From Massilia sp. Root335 (GTDB lineage Bacteria > Pseudomonadota > Gammaproteobacteria > Burkholderiales > Burkholderiaceae_D), in the NCBI RefSeq assembly GCF_001425685.1, contig NZ_LMCY01000043.1:15243-79242 (forward strand): 64,000 bases of DNA, read 5' to 3'. Both the position numbers and the translations under genes were made by a program. Every line of letters begins with the position of its first letter. Position 1 is the stretch's first letter. The notes beneath the pieces were generated by a model. It made no database searches. It saw only the letters and a list, made by a program, of their open reading frames with translations, and was not told the DNA's origin. Of the stretch, positions 1 to 9,500 are shown piece by piece.

Positions 1-1
1 G

Positions 2-118
2 TTCCGCGGCGTCGCGAGCCGCTACCTCATCAATTATTCGGGCTGGCAACGGCTGCTGGATGCGCGGCGGCTGACGACGCCCGCGCATTTGCTGTGCGCT
101 GCGGTCCGGTTCGGCTAA
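2..118 (+). pseudogene. IS transposase, 3' end only (cut by window edge)
   Basis: The frame starting at base 2 stays open to a TAA at 116-118 and gives about 38 residues. It contains the string GVASRYLINYSGW, which resembles the C-terminal GVA(T/S)(K/R)YL-x-NY-x-GW signature I associate with IS1595-type transposases. Only the tail is visible, so whether the element is intact to the left cannot be judged. No clear terminal inverted repeat was found in the 48 bases between this stop and the next gene. The family assignment rests on this one motif and is tentative. Confidence 0.45.
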
Positions 119-166
119 GGGCGGCTGCGCTCGGTTACCTAAATATCGCGAACACAGCCTTTTCTT

Positions 167-1465
167 TTAAAACACGCACATCCGGTCCGCCTCCTCGCGC
201 AGCCAGGGCCGGAAGTCCGGATGCGCAATGCCAATCAGCGCCTGCGCGCGCTGCTTGGCCGACTTGCCGCGCAGCTGGGCCACGCCCCATTCCGTGACGA
301 CGTAGTTGACGTCGTTCTTGCTCGTGGTCGCGTGGGTGCCGGGCGCCAGGGTCGGCACGATGCGCGAGACGGTGCCGTCCTTCGCCGTCGACGGCAGCAC
401 GATGAACGATTTTCCGCCGCGCGAGCGGTTCGCGGCCCGCACGAAATCCACCTGGCCGCCCGTGCCGGAATAGGGCAGGTGCCCGATGCTTTCGCTGCCG
501 CACTGGCCGAGCAGGTCCACCTGCAGGCTGGCGTTGATCGACACGAGCCTGTCGTTCTGCCCGGCGATGTACGGGTCGTTCGTGAAATTCGACGGATGCA
601 TCTCCAGCATCGGATTGTGGTGCATGAACTCGTACAGCCGGCGCGAGCCGAGCGCGAACGTCGCCACCATCTTGCCCGGCAACAGCGTTTTCCTGCGGTT
701 GGTGACGGCGCCGGCCTCCACGAGCGTCAGGATGCCGTCGCCGATCATCTCCGTGTGGATGCCGAGGTCGCGCTTGTTCGTCAGCTGCATGACGACGGCG
801 TCCGGAATGCCGCCGTAGCCGATCTGCAGCGTCGATCCGTCCTCGATGTGCTCGGCGACGAGGCGGCCGATCGCTTCCTGCACGGGGCCGATGCGCGGCA
901 GGCCCACTTCCATGATCGGTTCCTCGCTCTCGACCAGCGCCGTGACCTGGGAAATGTGCACGTGGCACTGGCCGTGCGTGTAAGGGACATGCGGATTCAC
1001 CTCCAGCACGACGGCGCGCGCCTTCGCCACGGCCGCCATCGTGTAGTCGGTGCCGAGGCTGAGGGCGAAGTGGCCGGAGGCGCTCATCGGCGAGGCCATC
1101 GCGAACACGACGTCGGCCGGCATCAGGCCCCGTTCGATCAGCATCGGAATCTCGGAAAAATAATTCGGGATGAAATCGCACCAGCCGCCCTGGCCGCCGG
1201 CGCGCGACGCGCCGCCGAAGAACAGCGCGGCATGGCGCACGTGCGCCCGGTGCTCCTGGGCGAAATAGCCGTACTTGCGCATGGCGAGGATCTGCGCCAC
1301 CTGGACGTCGTTGAAGCTGCGGCATTCGTCCGACAGCGCGTGCAGCAAAGTGGGCGGTTCGCCGACACCCGTCGGCACGACGATCATGTCGCCGTTGCGC
1401 ACGTGGTTGAGGGCATCGAAGGCACTGCCGCGCCGGGCGCGGTACATCTCCTGCATCGTCTGCAT
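167..1465 (-). CDS. acetyl-CoA hydrolase/transferase family protein (4-hydroxybutyrate CoA-transferase-like)
   Basis: Predicted cytoplasmic family I CoA-transferase or acyl-CoA hydrolase of 432 residues, the usual length for 4-hydroxybutyrate/butyrate:acetate CoA-transferases. The HTEM motif carries the glutamate (about residue 239) that forms the glutamyl-CoA thioester in this family, and it is preceded by the glycine-rich GYGGIPDAV segment. The C-terminal part has the TEWGVAQLRG and HPDFRPWL stretches of the acetyl-CoA hydrolase C-terminal domain. The ATG at 1465 was chosen over an in-frame start at 1498 because an AGGAGA ribosome site lies six bases upstream of it. The gene is convergent with the transposase remnant and divergent from the secreted-protein gene. 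The acyl substrate cannot be told from sequence. Confidence 0.88.
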   Translation of the reverse strand: MQTMQEMYRARRGSAFDALNHVRNGDMIVVPTGVGEPPTLLHALSDECRSFNDVQVAQILAMRKYGYFAQEHRAHVRHAALFFGGASRAGGQGGWCDFIPNYFSEIPMLIERGLMPADVVFAMASPMSASGHFALSLGTDYTMAAVAKARAVVLEVNPHVPYTHGQCHVHISQVTALVESEEPIMEVGLPRIGPVQEAIGRLVAEHIEDGSTLQIGYGGIPDAVVMQLTNKRDLGIHTEMIGDGILTLVEAGAVTNRRKTLLPGKMVATFALGSRRLYEFMHHNPMLEMHPSNFTNDPYIAGQNDRLVSINASLQVDLLGQCGSESIGHLPYSGTGGQVDFVRAANRSRGGKSFIVLPSTAKDGTVSRIVPTLAPGTHATTSKNDVNYVVTEWGVAQLRGKSAKQRAQALIGIAHPDFRPWLREEADRMCVF

Positions 1466-1668
1466 GGTCGTCTCCTGTCGGCGGCCTCGAACGACCATGG
1501 CGGCAGGTCGTTCGGTCCTTCCGGTCGTTTTTGTTTGAAAAACATGCGCTGTGGCAGCTTAACAGCGTGGCCGAAGATACTGACGCGCACCTGACGCGTG
1601 TTCAATGCACAGTTGCGCGCCGGGCCGGGTCCGCGCGGCCGATAATGCAAGGACGAGGAGCGAACATC

Positions 1669-2484
1669 ATGGCACAACGACGACAGTCAGCCGCGGCCGC
1701 GCTGGCCGCATGCGCCGCGCTGGCCTGGTCCGGCATGGCGCCGGCCGGGGCGGCCCAGGCGCCGCAGGCGCGCGCGCAGGACGCGGCCACGCAGCGCCAG
1801 TCGGAACGCACGGACCAGGCGAACCGCGAGGCCGCCGTGGCCGACGAAGCCAGCGCGGCGCAAGGACATCCGGCTGCCGGCAGGGCGGGTCCCGCGGTCA
1901 ACGATGGGGCCGCGGGCGGACACACGCCGGCGGCCGGGCTGAGCTATGGCCCGGTGCTGGCGCCGCGCGGCCCACAGGATGCCGATCCGGTCCGCAAGGC
2001 GCCGGCCGAGGTGCGCGACGAAGCGGACACGCTGGCCCGCGATCCGGCGCCTCAGCAGGCCCGGCCGCAAGAAAAGCAACTAACCGACAAGCAGCGCAAA
2101 GAGCAGGACAAGCAGCGCAAAGAGCAGGGCAAGGGACAGCGCGACGGACAACGCGACGAACAGCGCGACGAACAGCGCGACGAACAGCGCGAAGAACAGC
2201 GCCGCCGCGCCGCGCGCCGCCATCAGGCCTGGCAGGGCGAAGGCCCGATGGCGCCGCGCCCGCTGCGTTCCGGGGAGGCGCCTCCGGCGACGGCCGCCGT
2301 GCCGATCCCGCCGCCGCTGCCCGCGCCGCAGCCGACGGTGCCCAGTTCCAGCGTGATCCGGGCCTGTCAGGGCATCGCTTGCACGGATGCGGCCGGCAAC
2401 ACGTTCAACGGCAGCGGGAACGCGGGCGTCGGCAGCGGCGGCCGCATGTGCACCCGGACCGGCACGACCGTGCAGTGTTTTTGA
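1669..2484 (+). CDS. secreted protein with charged Q/R/D/E tandem repeats
   Basis: This 271-residue protein matches no family I recognise. The ATG at 1669 follows a GAGGAG site eight bases upstream and opens a clear Sec signal peptide (hydrophobic stretch about residues 9-28, Ala-rich cleavage region). The rest is low complexity: an Ala/Gly/Pro/Gln-rich part, then a very charged segment of KQRKEQ and QRDE units (about residues 141-180), a proline-rich linker, and a short C-terminal domain with four cysteines that could form disulfides (ACQGIAC, RMC, QCF). The pattern suggests an extended, probably surface-associated or periplasmic polypeptide. The charged segment is encoded by tandem DNA repeats and may vary in length between strains. 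A longer frame opens at 1531 but would bury the signal peptide. Confidence 0.6.
   Translation: MAQRRQSAAAALAACAALAWSGMAPAGAAQAPQARAQDAATQRQSERTDQANREAAVADEASAAQGHPAAGRAGPAVNDGAAGGHTPAAGLSYGPVLAPRGPQDADPVRKAPAEVRDEADTLARDPAPQQARPQEKQLTDKQRKEQDKQRKEQGKGQRDGQRDEQRDEQRDEQREEQRRRAARRHQAWQGEGPMAPRPLRSGEAPPATAAVPIPPPLPAPQPTVPSSSVIRACQGIACTDAAGNTFNGSGNAGVGSGGRMCTRTGTTVQCF
2089..2196. repeat. tandem repeats inside the secreted-protein gene (2 x 21 bp, 5 x 12 bp)
   Basis: Two 21-bp units (2089-2109, 2110-2130) encode KQRKEQD/G. Five 12-bp units (2137-2196) of the form CAGCGCGACGAA encode QRDG, QRDE, QRDE, QRDE and QREE. All keep the reading frame. The near identity of the 12-bp units suggests recent slippage expansion. 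Confidence 0.85.
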
Positions 2485-2528
2485 TGCACGCATGGTGTTT
2501 CCACCAAAACCCCGCTAAAATCCGCTGG

Positions 2529-2558
2529 TTGACGTTTACGTAAACGGCAAGACAATAT
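2529..2558 (+). promoter_or_regulatory. predicted promoter with palindromic (MerR/LiuR-like) operator in the spacer
   Basis: A -35-like TTGACG (2529-2534) and a -10-like CAATAT (2553-2558) are separated by 18 bases. The perfect palindrome CGTTTACGTAAACG (2533-2546) overlaps the -35 box and fills much of the spacer. MerR-family regulators bind palindromes between -35 and -10 in long-spacer promoters. The sequence resembles the LiuR sites (TTTACGT...ACGTAAA type) described for branched-chain amino acid degradation genes in proteobacteria. The regulator assignment is inference; the palindrome is directly visible. Confidence 0.55.
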
Positions 2559-2584
2559 CCAGCTGACCAGTGAAGGGGAGACAG

Positions 2585-3349
2585 ATGCAAATCCAGAATA
2601 ATGTGTTCATCGTGACGGGCGGCGCTTCGGGCCTGGGTGCGGCCACCGCGCGCACCATCGTGGAAGCGGGCGGCAAGGTCGTGCTGGCCGACGTGCAGCA
2701 GGAAGCGGGCGCGGCGCTGGCCGCCGAGCTGGGCGCCGCGGCACGTTTCGTGAAGTGCGACGTGACGTCGGAAGCGGACGGCCAGGCCGTCGTCGCGGCG
2801 GCGCTCGCGCTGGGCAGCCTGCGCGGCCTCGTCAACTGCGCCGGCGTCGCGCCGGCCATCAAGACGGTGGGCAAGGACGGCCCGCACCCGCTCGAGGCGT
2901 TCCAGCGCGCCGTCAACATCAACCTCGTCGGCACCTTCAACATGTGCCGCCTCGCCGCCGATGCGATGGGCAAGGAAGAGGGGCTGGAACACGGTGAGCG
3001 CGGCGTCATCATCAACACGGCGTCGGTCGCCGCGTTCGACGGCCAGATCGGCCAGGCCGCCTACGGCGCGTCGAAGGCGGGCGTGGCCGGCATGACCCTG
3101 CCGATGGCACGCGACCTGTCGCGCAGCGGCATCCGCGTGATGACGATCGCGCCGGGCATCTTCGAGACGCCGATGCTGATGGGCATGCCGCAGGAAGTGC
3201 GCGATTCGCTGGGCAAGATGGTGCCGTTCCCCCCGCGCCTCGGCATGCCGCGCGAGTACGCGCACCTGGCCATGACCATCATCGAAAACGTGATGCTGAA
3301 CGGTGAGACGATCCGCCTGGACGGCGCGATCCGCATGCAGCCGAAGTAA
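2585..3349 (+). CDS. SDR-family 3-hydroxyacyl-CoA dehydrogenase
   Basis: Classical short-chain dehydrogenase/reductase of 254 residues, expected to oxidise a 3-hydroxyacyl-CoA with NAD+ in the cytoplasm. It has the TGGASGLG dinucleotide-binding motif at residues 11-18, the NCAG motif after strand 4, and the catalytic Tyr160 and Lys164 in YGASK, with the upstream Ser in TASVAA. Overall it resembles type-2 (HSD17B10-like) 3-hydroxyacyl-CoA dehydrogenases that act in isoleucine and fatty-acid breakdown. The ATG at 2585 follows a GGGGAG site; an in-frame start at 2570 would skip that site. The upstream palindrome fits control by a LiuR-like regulator of acyl-CoA catabolism. The exact substrate is uncertain. 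Confidence 0.88.
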   Translation: MQIQNNVFIVTGGASGLGAATARTIVEAGGKVVLADVQQEAGAALAAELGAAARFVKCDVTSEADGQAVVAAALALGSLRGLVNCAGVAPAIKTVGKDGPHPLEAFQRAVNINLVGTFNMCRLAADAMGKEEGLEHGERGVIINTASVAAFDGQIGQAAYGASKAGVAGMTLPMARDLSRSGIRVMTIAPGIFETPMLMGMPQEVRDSLGKMVPFPPRLGMPREYAHLAMTIIENVMLNGETIRLDGAIRMQPK

Positions 3350-3434
3350 GACGGTGTGAGCCGTCTGGCAATTTCGGGTACGATGCTCCACGGTATCGGC
3401 GCGCGACCGCGCGTTTGTCATTTGTGGAGATCGC

Positions 3435-5228
3435 ATGAAATCGAAGTTGCTCGCCCTCGTCCTCGGCAGCGCGTTTGCCGCTGCCTGTCACCCGATCGTC
3501 GCGTTCGCGCAGGACGCGCCGGCCCTGCAGCAGGCCCCGGAAGCCGCCAGCGGCTACACGGAAAAGGCTGGCTGGACGGCCCGCAAATACATGGTGGCGG
3601 CCGCGAATCCGCTGGCCGTCGAGGCGGGCTACGAGATGCTGAAGCAGGGCGGCACGGCGATCGACGCGGGCATCGCGACGCAGCTGGTGCTCACGCTCGT
3701 CGAGCCGCAATCGTCCGGTATCGGCGGCGGCGCGTTCCTGATGTATTACGATGGCAAGAAGGTGCAGGCCTACGACGGCCGCGAGACCGCGCCGTCGAAG
3801 GCGGATGAGCACCTGTTCCAGCATCCGGACGGCACGCCGATGTCGCGCCGCGAAGGCATCGTGGGCGGCCGCTCGACGGGTGCGCCGGGCGTGCTGCGCA
3901 TGCTCGCGCTGGCGCATCGCCAGCATGGCAAGCTGCCGTGGAAGACCTTGTTCCAGCCGGCGATCCGCCTGTCCGAGCAAGGATTCGCCGTCAGCCCGCG
4001 CCTGCACAGCCTGCTCGCCGAGGATCCGTACATCCGCAAGGACCCGACGGCGCGCGCCTATTTCTACGCGCCGGACGGCAATCCGTGGCCCGTCGGCCAC
4101 GTGCTGAAGAACCCCGCGCTGGCGCGCACCCTGCACGAACTCGCGGACGGCGGCGCCGAGGTGTTTTATACGGGCCGGATCGCGCGCGACATCGAAGCGA
4201 AGGTCAAGAGCCACCCGACCAATCCCGGCCTCCTGAGCGCCGCCGACATCGCCGCCTACCAGCCGAAATTGCGCGAACCCGTCTGCAACGACTACCGCGC
4301 CTACACCGTGTGCGGCATGCCGCCGCCGTCGTCGGGCGGCATTGCCGTGGCACAGATGCTCGGCATGCTCGAGACGCGCGACATGAAAGCGCTGGCCCCC
4401 AGCGACGGCATCCCGGGCACGGAGGCCGTGCACCTGTTCACGGAAGTGGGCCGCCTCGCGTACGCGGACCGCGACCGCTACGCCGCCGACACCGACTTCG
4501 TCCCGCTGCCCGGCCGCGGCATCCCCGCGCTGCTGGACAAGGGCTATCTCGCCCAGCGCGCCAGCCTGATCGGCCAACGGTCGATGGGCAAGGCGCAAGC
4601 CGGCCATCCGCCCGGCGTCGAGTCGGCTTGGAACTGGGGCATGGACAATTCGATCGAGGCGCATTCGACGTCGCACATCGTCGCCGTCGATCCGTACGGC
4701 GCCGGCCTGTCGATGACGACGAGCGTCGAGGACGCGTTCGGGTCGCGCCAGATGGTCGACGGCTTCATCCTGAACAACCAGCTCACCGACTTCTCGTTCG
4801 ATTCGCGCGACGCCAGCGGCCTCATCGCCAACCGCGTCGAGCCGGGCAAGCGCCCGCGCAGCGCGATGAGCCCGACGATCGTGTTCGACAAGAAGACGCG
4901 GCGGTTCGTGGAAGCCGTCGGCTCGCCGGGCGGTCCGCTGATCATCAACTACGTGGCGAAGGTCCTTGTCGGCACGCTCGACTGGGGCCTCGACATGCAG
5001 CAGGCCATCTCCCTGCCCAATTTCGGCAGCCGCAACGGACCGACCGAACTGGAGACCGGCCGCTTCCCGGCGGCCGAGATCGAGGCGCTCAAGGCGCGCG
5101 GCCACACGGTCCGCGTATTCGAGCAGACGTCCGGCCTGCAAGGGATCGCGCGGATGGACATCCACGGCGTGCCGCTGTGGTTCGGCGGCGCCGACCCGCG
5201 TCGCGAAGGTATCGCAAAAGGCGATTGA
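3435..5228 (+). CDS. ggt: gamma-glutamyltransferase
   Basis: Periplasmic gamma-glutamyltransferase/glutathione hydrolase of 597 residues, the normal length for the precursor. A signal peptide covers about residues 1-26 (cleavage after AFA). The precursor is expected to self-cleave before Thr412 in the HSTSH motif, giving large and small subunits with Thr412 as the nucleophile. Supporting family segments are PQSSGIGGGAF near residue 91, PPPSSGGIA near 296 and GSPGGPLIINY in the small subunit. It transfers or hydrolyses the gamma-glutamyl group of glutathione and related peptides. It lies 85 bases after the dehydrogenase gene and its start has a GTGGAGA ribosome site. Nothing unusual was seen in the active site. 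Confidence 0.95.
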   Translation: MKSKLLALVLGSAFAAACHPIVAFAQDAPALQQAPEAASGYTEKAGWTARKYMVAAANPLAVEAGYEMLKQGGTAIDAGIATQLVLTLVEPQSSGIGGGAFLMYYDGKKVQAYDGRETAPSKADEHLFQHPDGTPMSRREGIVGGRSTGAPGVLRMLALAHRQHGKLPWKTLFQPAIRLSEQGFAVSPRLHSLLAEDPYIRKDPTARAYFYAPDGNPWPVGHVLKNPALARTLHELADGGAEVFYTGRIARDIEAKVKSHPTNPGLLSAADIAAYQPKLREPVCNDYRAYTVCGMPPPSSGGIAVAQMLGMLETRDMKALAPSDGIPGTEAVHLFTEVGRLAYADRDRYAADTDFVPLPGRGIPALLDKGYLAQRASLIGQRSMGKAQAGHPPGVESAWNWGMDNSIEAHSTSHIVAVDPYGAGLSMTTSVEDAFGSRQMVDGFILNNQLTDFSFDSRDASGLIANRVEPGKRPRSAMSPTIVFDKKTRRFVEAVGSPGGPLIINYVAKVLVGTLDWGLDMQQAISLPNFGSRNGPTELETGRFPAAEIEALKARGHTVRVFEQTSGLQGIARMDIHGVPLWFGGADPRREGIAKGD

Positions 5229-5349
5229 CGGGTGGGGCTCGTTACGCCACCGACATTTTTACCGTTTGTCGAGGCCTCCATACAACGAAGTGTTTGTCGA
5301 GAAGCTATTTATTCAACGCAAGTTAAGCAGAGTTTGCTAATCTTGCCGT

Positions 5350-6519
5350 GTGGACATTGAACGTAAAACGGGGTTGATCCTCAGCGGAGGCGGCGCACGC
5401 GCGGCTTACCAGGCTGGGGTCATGCAGGCAATCTCCCGCATCCTGGGGGAGGCGGGCTGGCCCGCCGCGCGCAACCCGTTCGAGATCATCTGCGGCACGT
5501 CCGCCGGCGCGCTCAACGCCGCCGCGCTGGCCTGCCGCGCCGACGATTTCGGCGACGGCGTCGACCAGCTGGTGGACGTGTGGGAGAGCATCGACGTCAC
5601 GCAGGTGTATCGCGCCGACTCGCTGGGCGTGCTGCGCTCCGGCGCGCGCTGGCTGTCGCTGTTGTCGTTCGGCTGGATGCTGCGCCAGTGGCATGCGGCG
5701 CCGCCGACCTCGCTGCTCGACAACACGCCGCTCGTCGGCCTGCTGCACCGCATGCTCGACCTGCCGCGCCTGGACGCGGCGCTGGCCAGCGGCTGCCTCG
5801 ACGCGCTGGCCGTCACCGCGTCGTCGTACAGCGGCGGCCAGCACGTGACGTTTTACCAGAGCGAGCGCGAGATCGCGCCGTGGAAGCGCCACCAGCGCAT
5901 CGCGCTCGCGGGGCAGATCGGCGTCGAACACCTGCTCGCGTCGAGCGCGCTGCCGTTCATCTTCCCGGCCGTGCCGCTGTACCTGGACGGCCGCCTGGAA
6001 TTCTGCGGCGACGGCTCGATGCGCCAGCTGGCGCCGATCGCGCCCGCGATCCACCTGGGCGCGCACCGCGTGCTCGTCGTGGGCGCGGGGCGCATGAACG
6101 AAACCGTGAACCATTTGCCGGCGCGGGTGCGCTATCCGAGCCTGGCGCAGATCGCCGGTCACGCGCTGTCGTCGATCTTCCTCGACAGCCTCGCGATGGA
6201 CATCGAGCGCCTGCAGCGCGTCAACGCCACCCTGGCCATGGTGCCGGACGAGGCGCTGGCGAAGACGCCGCTGCGCCGCATCGAACTGCTCGCGATCGTG
6301 CCGTCGGAGCGCCTGGACGACATCGCGGCGCGCCACGCGGGCAGCCTGCCGGGGCCCGTGCGGACGCTGCTCGGCGGGATCGGGGCCATCGAGGCGCGCG
6401 GCGCCGCGCTCGCGTCGTATCTGCTGTTCGAGGGCGGCTACACGCGCGAACTGATGGCACTGGGCCAGCGCGACACCTATGTCCGGCGCCACGACGTACT
6501 GGAGTTTTTCGAAGCATGA
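5350..6519 (+). CDS. patatin-like phospholipase family protein
   Basis: Patatin-fold serine lipase/acyl hydrolase of 389 residues. The oxyanion-hole motif GGGARAAYQAG is near residue 13, the nucleophile elbow GTSAG has Ser51, and Asp221 in GDGS completes the Ser-Asp dyad (DGS in place of the commoner DGG/DGA). No signal peptide is visible, so it is probably cytoplasmic or peripheral at the inner membrane. The start is the GTG at 5350, since the conserved N-terminal strand begins immediately after it; the ribosome site is weak. The stop codon overlaps the ATG of the following sensor kinase (ATGA), so the two are probably translationally coupled. The lipid substrate is unknown. Confidence 0.9.
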   Translation: MDIERKTGLILSGGGARAAYQAGVMQAISRILGEAGWPAARNPFEIICGTSAGALNAAALACRADDFGDGVDQLVDVWESIDVTQVYRADSLGVLRSGARWLSLLSFGWMLRQWHAAPPTSLLDNTPLVGLLHRMLDLPRLDAALASGCLDALAVTASSYSGGQHVTFYQSEREIAPWKRHQRIALAGQIGVEHLLASSALPFIFPAVPLYLDGRLEFCGDGSMRQLAPIAPAIHLGAHRVLVVGAGRMNETVNHLPARVRYPSLAQIAGHALSSIFLDSLAMDIERLQRVNATLAMVPDEALAKTPLRRIELLAIVPSERLDDIAARHAGSLPGPVRTLLGGIGAIEARGAALASYLLFEGGYTRELMALGQRDTYVRRHDVLEFFEA

Positions 6520-9500
6520 GACGATGGCATTCCGCGCCCAAGGCGCTCAAGGCGCTGCTGGCGCTTGCGTGGATGTTCCTGTGGCTCGGGTGCGCCCAGG
6601 CCGCGCCGACGCCGACCCTGCGCTTCGAACACCTGTCGGTGGACGACGGCCTGGCGCAGGAATCCGTGCTGTCCATCGTCCAGGACCCGGACGGCTTCAT
6701 GTGGTTCGGCACGCAGTCCGGCCTGTCGCGCTACGACGGCTACCGCTTCACGAATTTCCGCAACGTCGTCGGCGACCCCAAGACGCTCGCCAACAACTGG
6801 GTGCGCGTGCTCTACGTCGACCGCAAGGGCCGGCTGTGGATCGGCACGGACGGCGGCCTCGATCGGTACGAGCCCGCCACCGGCGCGTTCTCCCATTTCC
6901 TGCCGGACGAACCGGCCAAGCGCGGCAACGGCAACCGTCACATCCGCGCCATCCTGGACGATGGCAAGGACGGCCTGTGGCTGGCGACGGCCGACGGCCT
7001 GCAGCACTTCGACATCGCCAGCGGCCGCTTCGACACGTGGCACCACGTGCCCGGCGTGCCGGACAGCCTCGCCTCGGACAAGCTGACGGCCCTCGCGCGC
7101 GCGCGCGACGGCCACCTGTGGATCGGCACCGCGGCCGGCCTGGACAGCCTCGATCCGGAGCGCATGCACTTCCGCCACCACCCGTCGCCGCGCGGCGGCA
7201 AGTACGACTTCGTGCAGGCGTTGATGGTCGACGCCGGCCAGGGCCTGTGGGTCGGCAGCATGGGCGGCCTGGAACGGCTGCCGGTCGGCCAGAAGGGCGA
7301 GGTCCGCACGTTCGGCCTTGAGGACGGCATGCCGTCCGGCGAGATCAGCGTGTTGTACGAGGATGCGGAGCGCCAGGTCTGGGTCGGCTCGCACGACCGC
7401 GGCCTGTACCGCTGGCTCCCCGCGCAAGGCAAGTTCGAACGGCATCCGCACCGCATCACCGACAGCTACAGCCTGGGCGACAACCAGGTCACGGCGCTGT
7501 ACGGCGACCGCGTGGGCACGTTCTGGGTCGGCACGTGGTACGGCGGCGTGTCGCGCGCCGACATGGGCAGCGGCGGCTTCGCGCGCATCGTGCGCGGCGA
7601 CGACACGCCGCTCGCGCTGGAAGACAACAAGGTGCGCGGCATCGTCGGCGACGGCGGGGGCAAGCTGTGGCTGGCGACGAACGGCGGCCTGCACCTGTTC
7701 GATCCGGCGACGGGCGCGGACCAGGCGTGGCGCCTGGCGCCTGTCGAAGCGGGCATCTCCGGCGACGCGATGGCCACGTCGGTGGCGCTCGGCCGCGACG
7801 GCGCCGTGTGGCTCGGCACGCGCAACGGGCTGGCGCGCTTCGACCCGGCAACGGGAAAGCTGACGCGGCGCACGCTGTCCGCGGACGACGTCGACGCCAA
7901 CTACGTGCGCAATGTCCACGTCACGCGCGACGGCACCGTGTGGGCCGCGAGCCGCGGCGGCCTGCACCGCATCGCGCCCGACGGCAAGCAGACGACGTAC
8001 CAGCACGACCCGGCCGTGGGCGCGAGCCTCGCCGACAACATCGTGCGCCCCATGCTGGAAGACCGCCACGGCCGCTTCTGGGTCGGCACGTTCGACGGCC
8101 TCGACCTGCTCGACCGCGCGACCGGCAAGTTCCGCCACTTCCGCCACGACCCGGACGATCCGACGAGCCTGTCGCACGACGAGGTGCACTACCTGCTGGA
8201 AGACCGGCGCGGCGACCTGTGGGTCGGCACGGCCGTGGGCCTGAACCGCATGGTGATCGGCCCGGACGGCACGCCACGCTTCCAGCGCTACACGGTGCGC
8301 GACGGCATGGCCGACGACGTCGTCGCCGCGATGCAGGAAGACCTCGACGGCTTCATCTGGGTGTCCAGCTCGAGCGGCCTGCACCGGCTTGATCCGGCCA
8401 GCGGCGCGTGGCGCAACTACAATGCGACCGACGGCACGATCGAAGGCGCCTACTTCGACGCGTCGGCGCTGCGCGTGGCCGACGGCACCCTCTACTTCGG
8501 CGGCAACAACGGCATCACGGCGTTCAATCCGCGCGCGCTGCACGACAACCTGATCGCGCCGCGCGCCGTCATCACGGGGCTGCAGATCTTCGGCCAGCCA
8601 TGGCAGGACGTCCGGCCGGGCATGCTGCCGGGGCCCATCGAACGCCTGTCCGGCATCACGCTCACGCCGCAGGATTCCGTGTTCTCGCTGGAGTTCTCGG
8701 CGCTGCACTTCGCCGCGCCGGGCCGCAACCGCTTCGCCTACCGCCTGGTGGGCTTCGACCAGGACTGGATCGGCGTCGACGCCAGCAAGCGCTTCGCCAC
8801 CTACACGAACCTCGACCCGGGCCGCTACACGTTCCAGGTGCGCGCGGCCAACAAGGACGGCATCTGGAGCGACGCCGCCGCGACGCTGGAAGTCACGGTG
8901 CTGCCGCCGTACTGGAAGACGTGGTGGTTCCGCACGCTGTGCGCGCTGGTGGTGATCGGCTGCTGCTACGGCGCCTACCGCATCCGCGTGGACGTCCTGC
9001 GCCGCCAGAAGGCCATGCTGGAACAGCAGGTCAGCGCGCGTACGGAACGGATCGAGCAGCAGAACCGCCTGCTCGAACGCCAGACCGAGGAATTGCGCGA
9101 GCAGGAACGCCAGGTGCGGCGCCGCACGAACGAGCTGGCGCTCGCCAACGACGCGCTGCAGGAAAACGAGGAGCGGCTGTACCAGGCCAAGCAGCGCGCG
9201 GAAGACGCGACGCGCCAGAAGTCCGAATTCCTGGCCAACATGAGCCACGAGATGCGCACGCCGCTGGCGGGCGTCATCGGCATGCTCGGCTTCGCGCTGC
9301 GCGACACGGTCCTCAAGGAGTCGACGCGCGAGCAGATCCTGCGCGGCCAGGCCAATGCGCAGTCGCTGCTCGCGATCATCAACGACCTCCTCGATTTTTC
9401 CAAGATCGAGGCGGGCAAGCTGACCATCGAGAACATCGACTTCGTCCTCGACGAGAACATCGGGCATGTCGTCACCCTGTTCGAGGAACAGGCCGGCGCG

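Noticed and set aside
1531-1668. Upstream extension of the repeat-bearing secreted protein
   Set aside because: It would place 46 residues before a clear signal peptide, while the ATG at 1669 has a good ribosome site.
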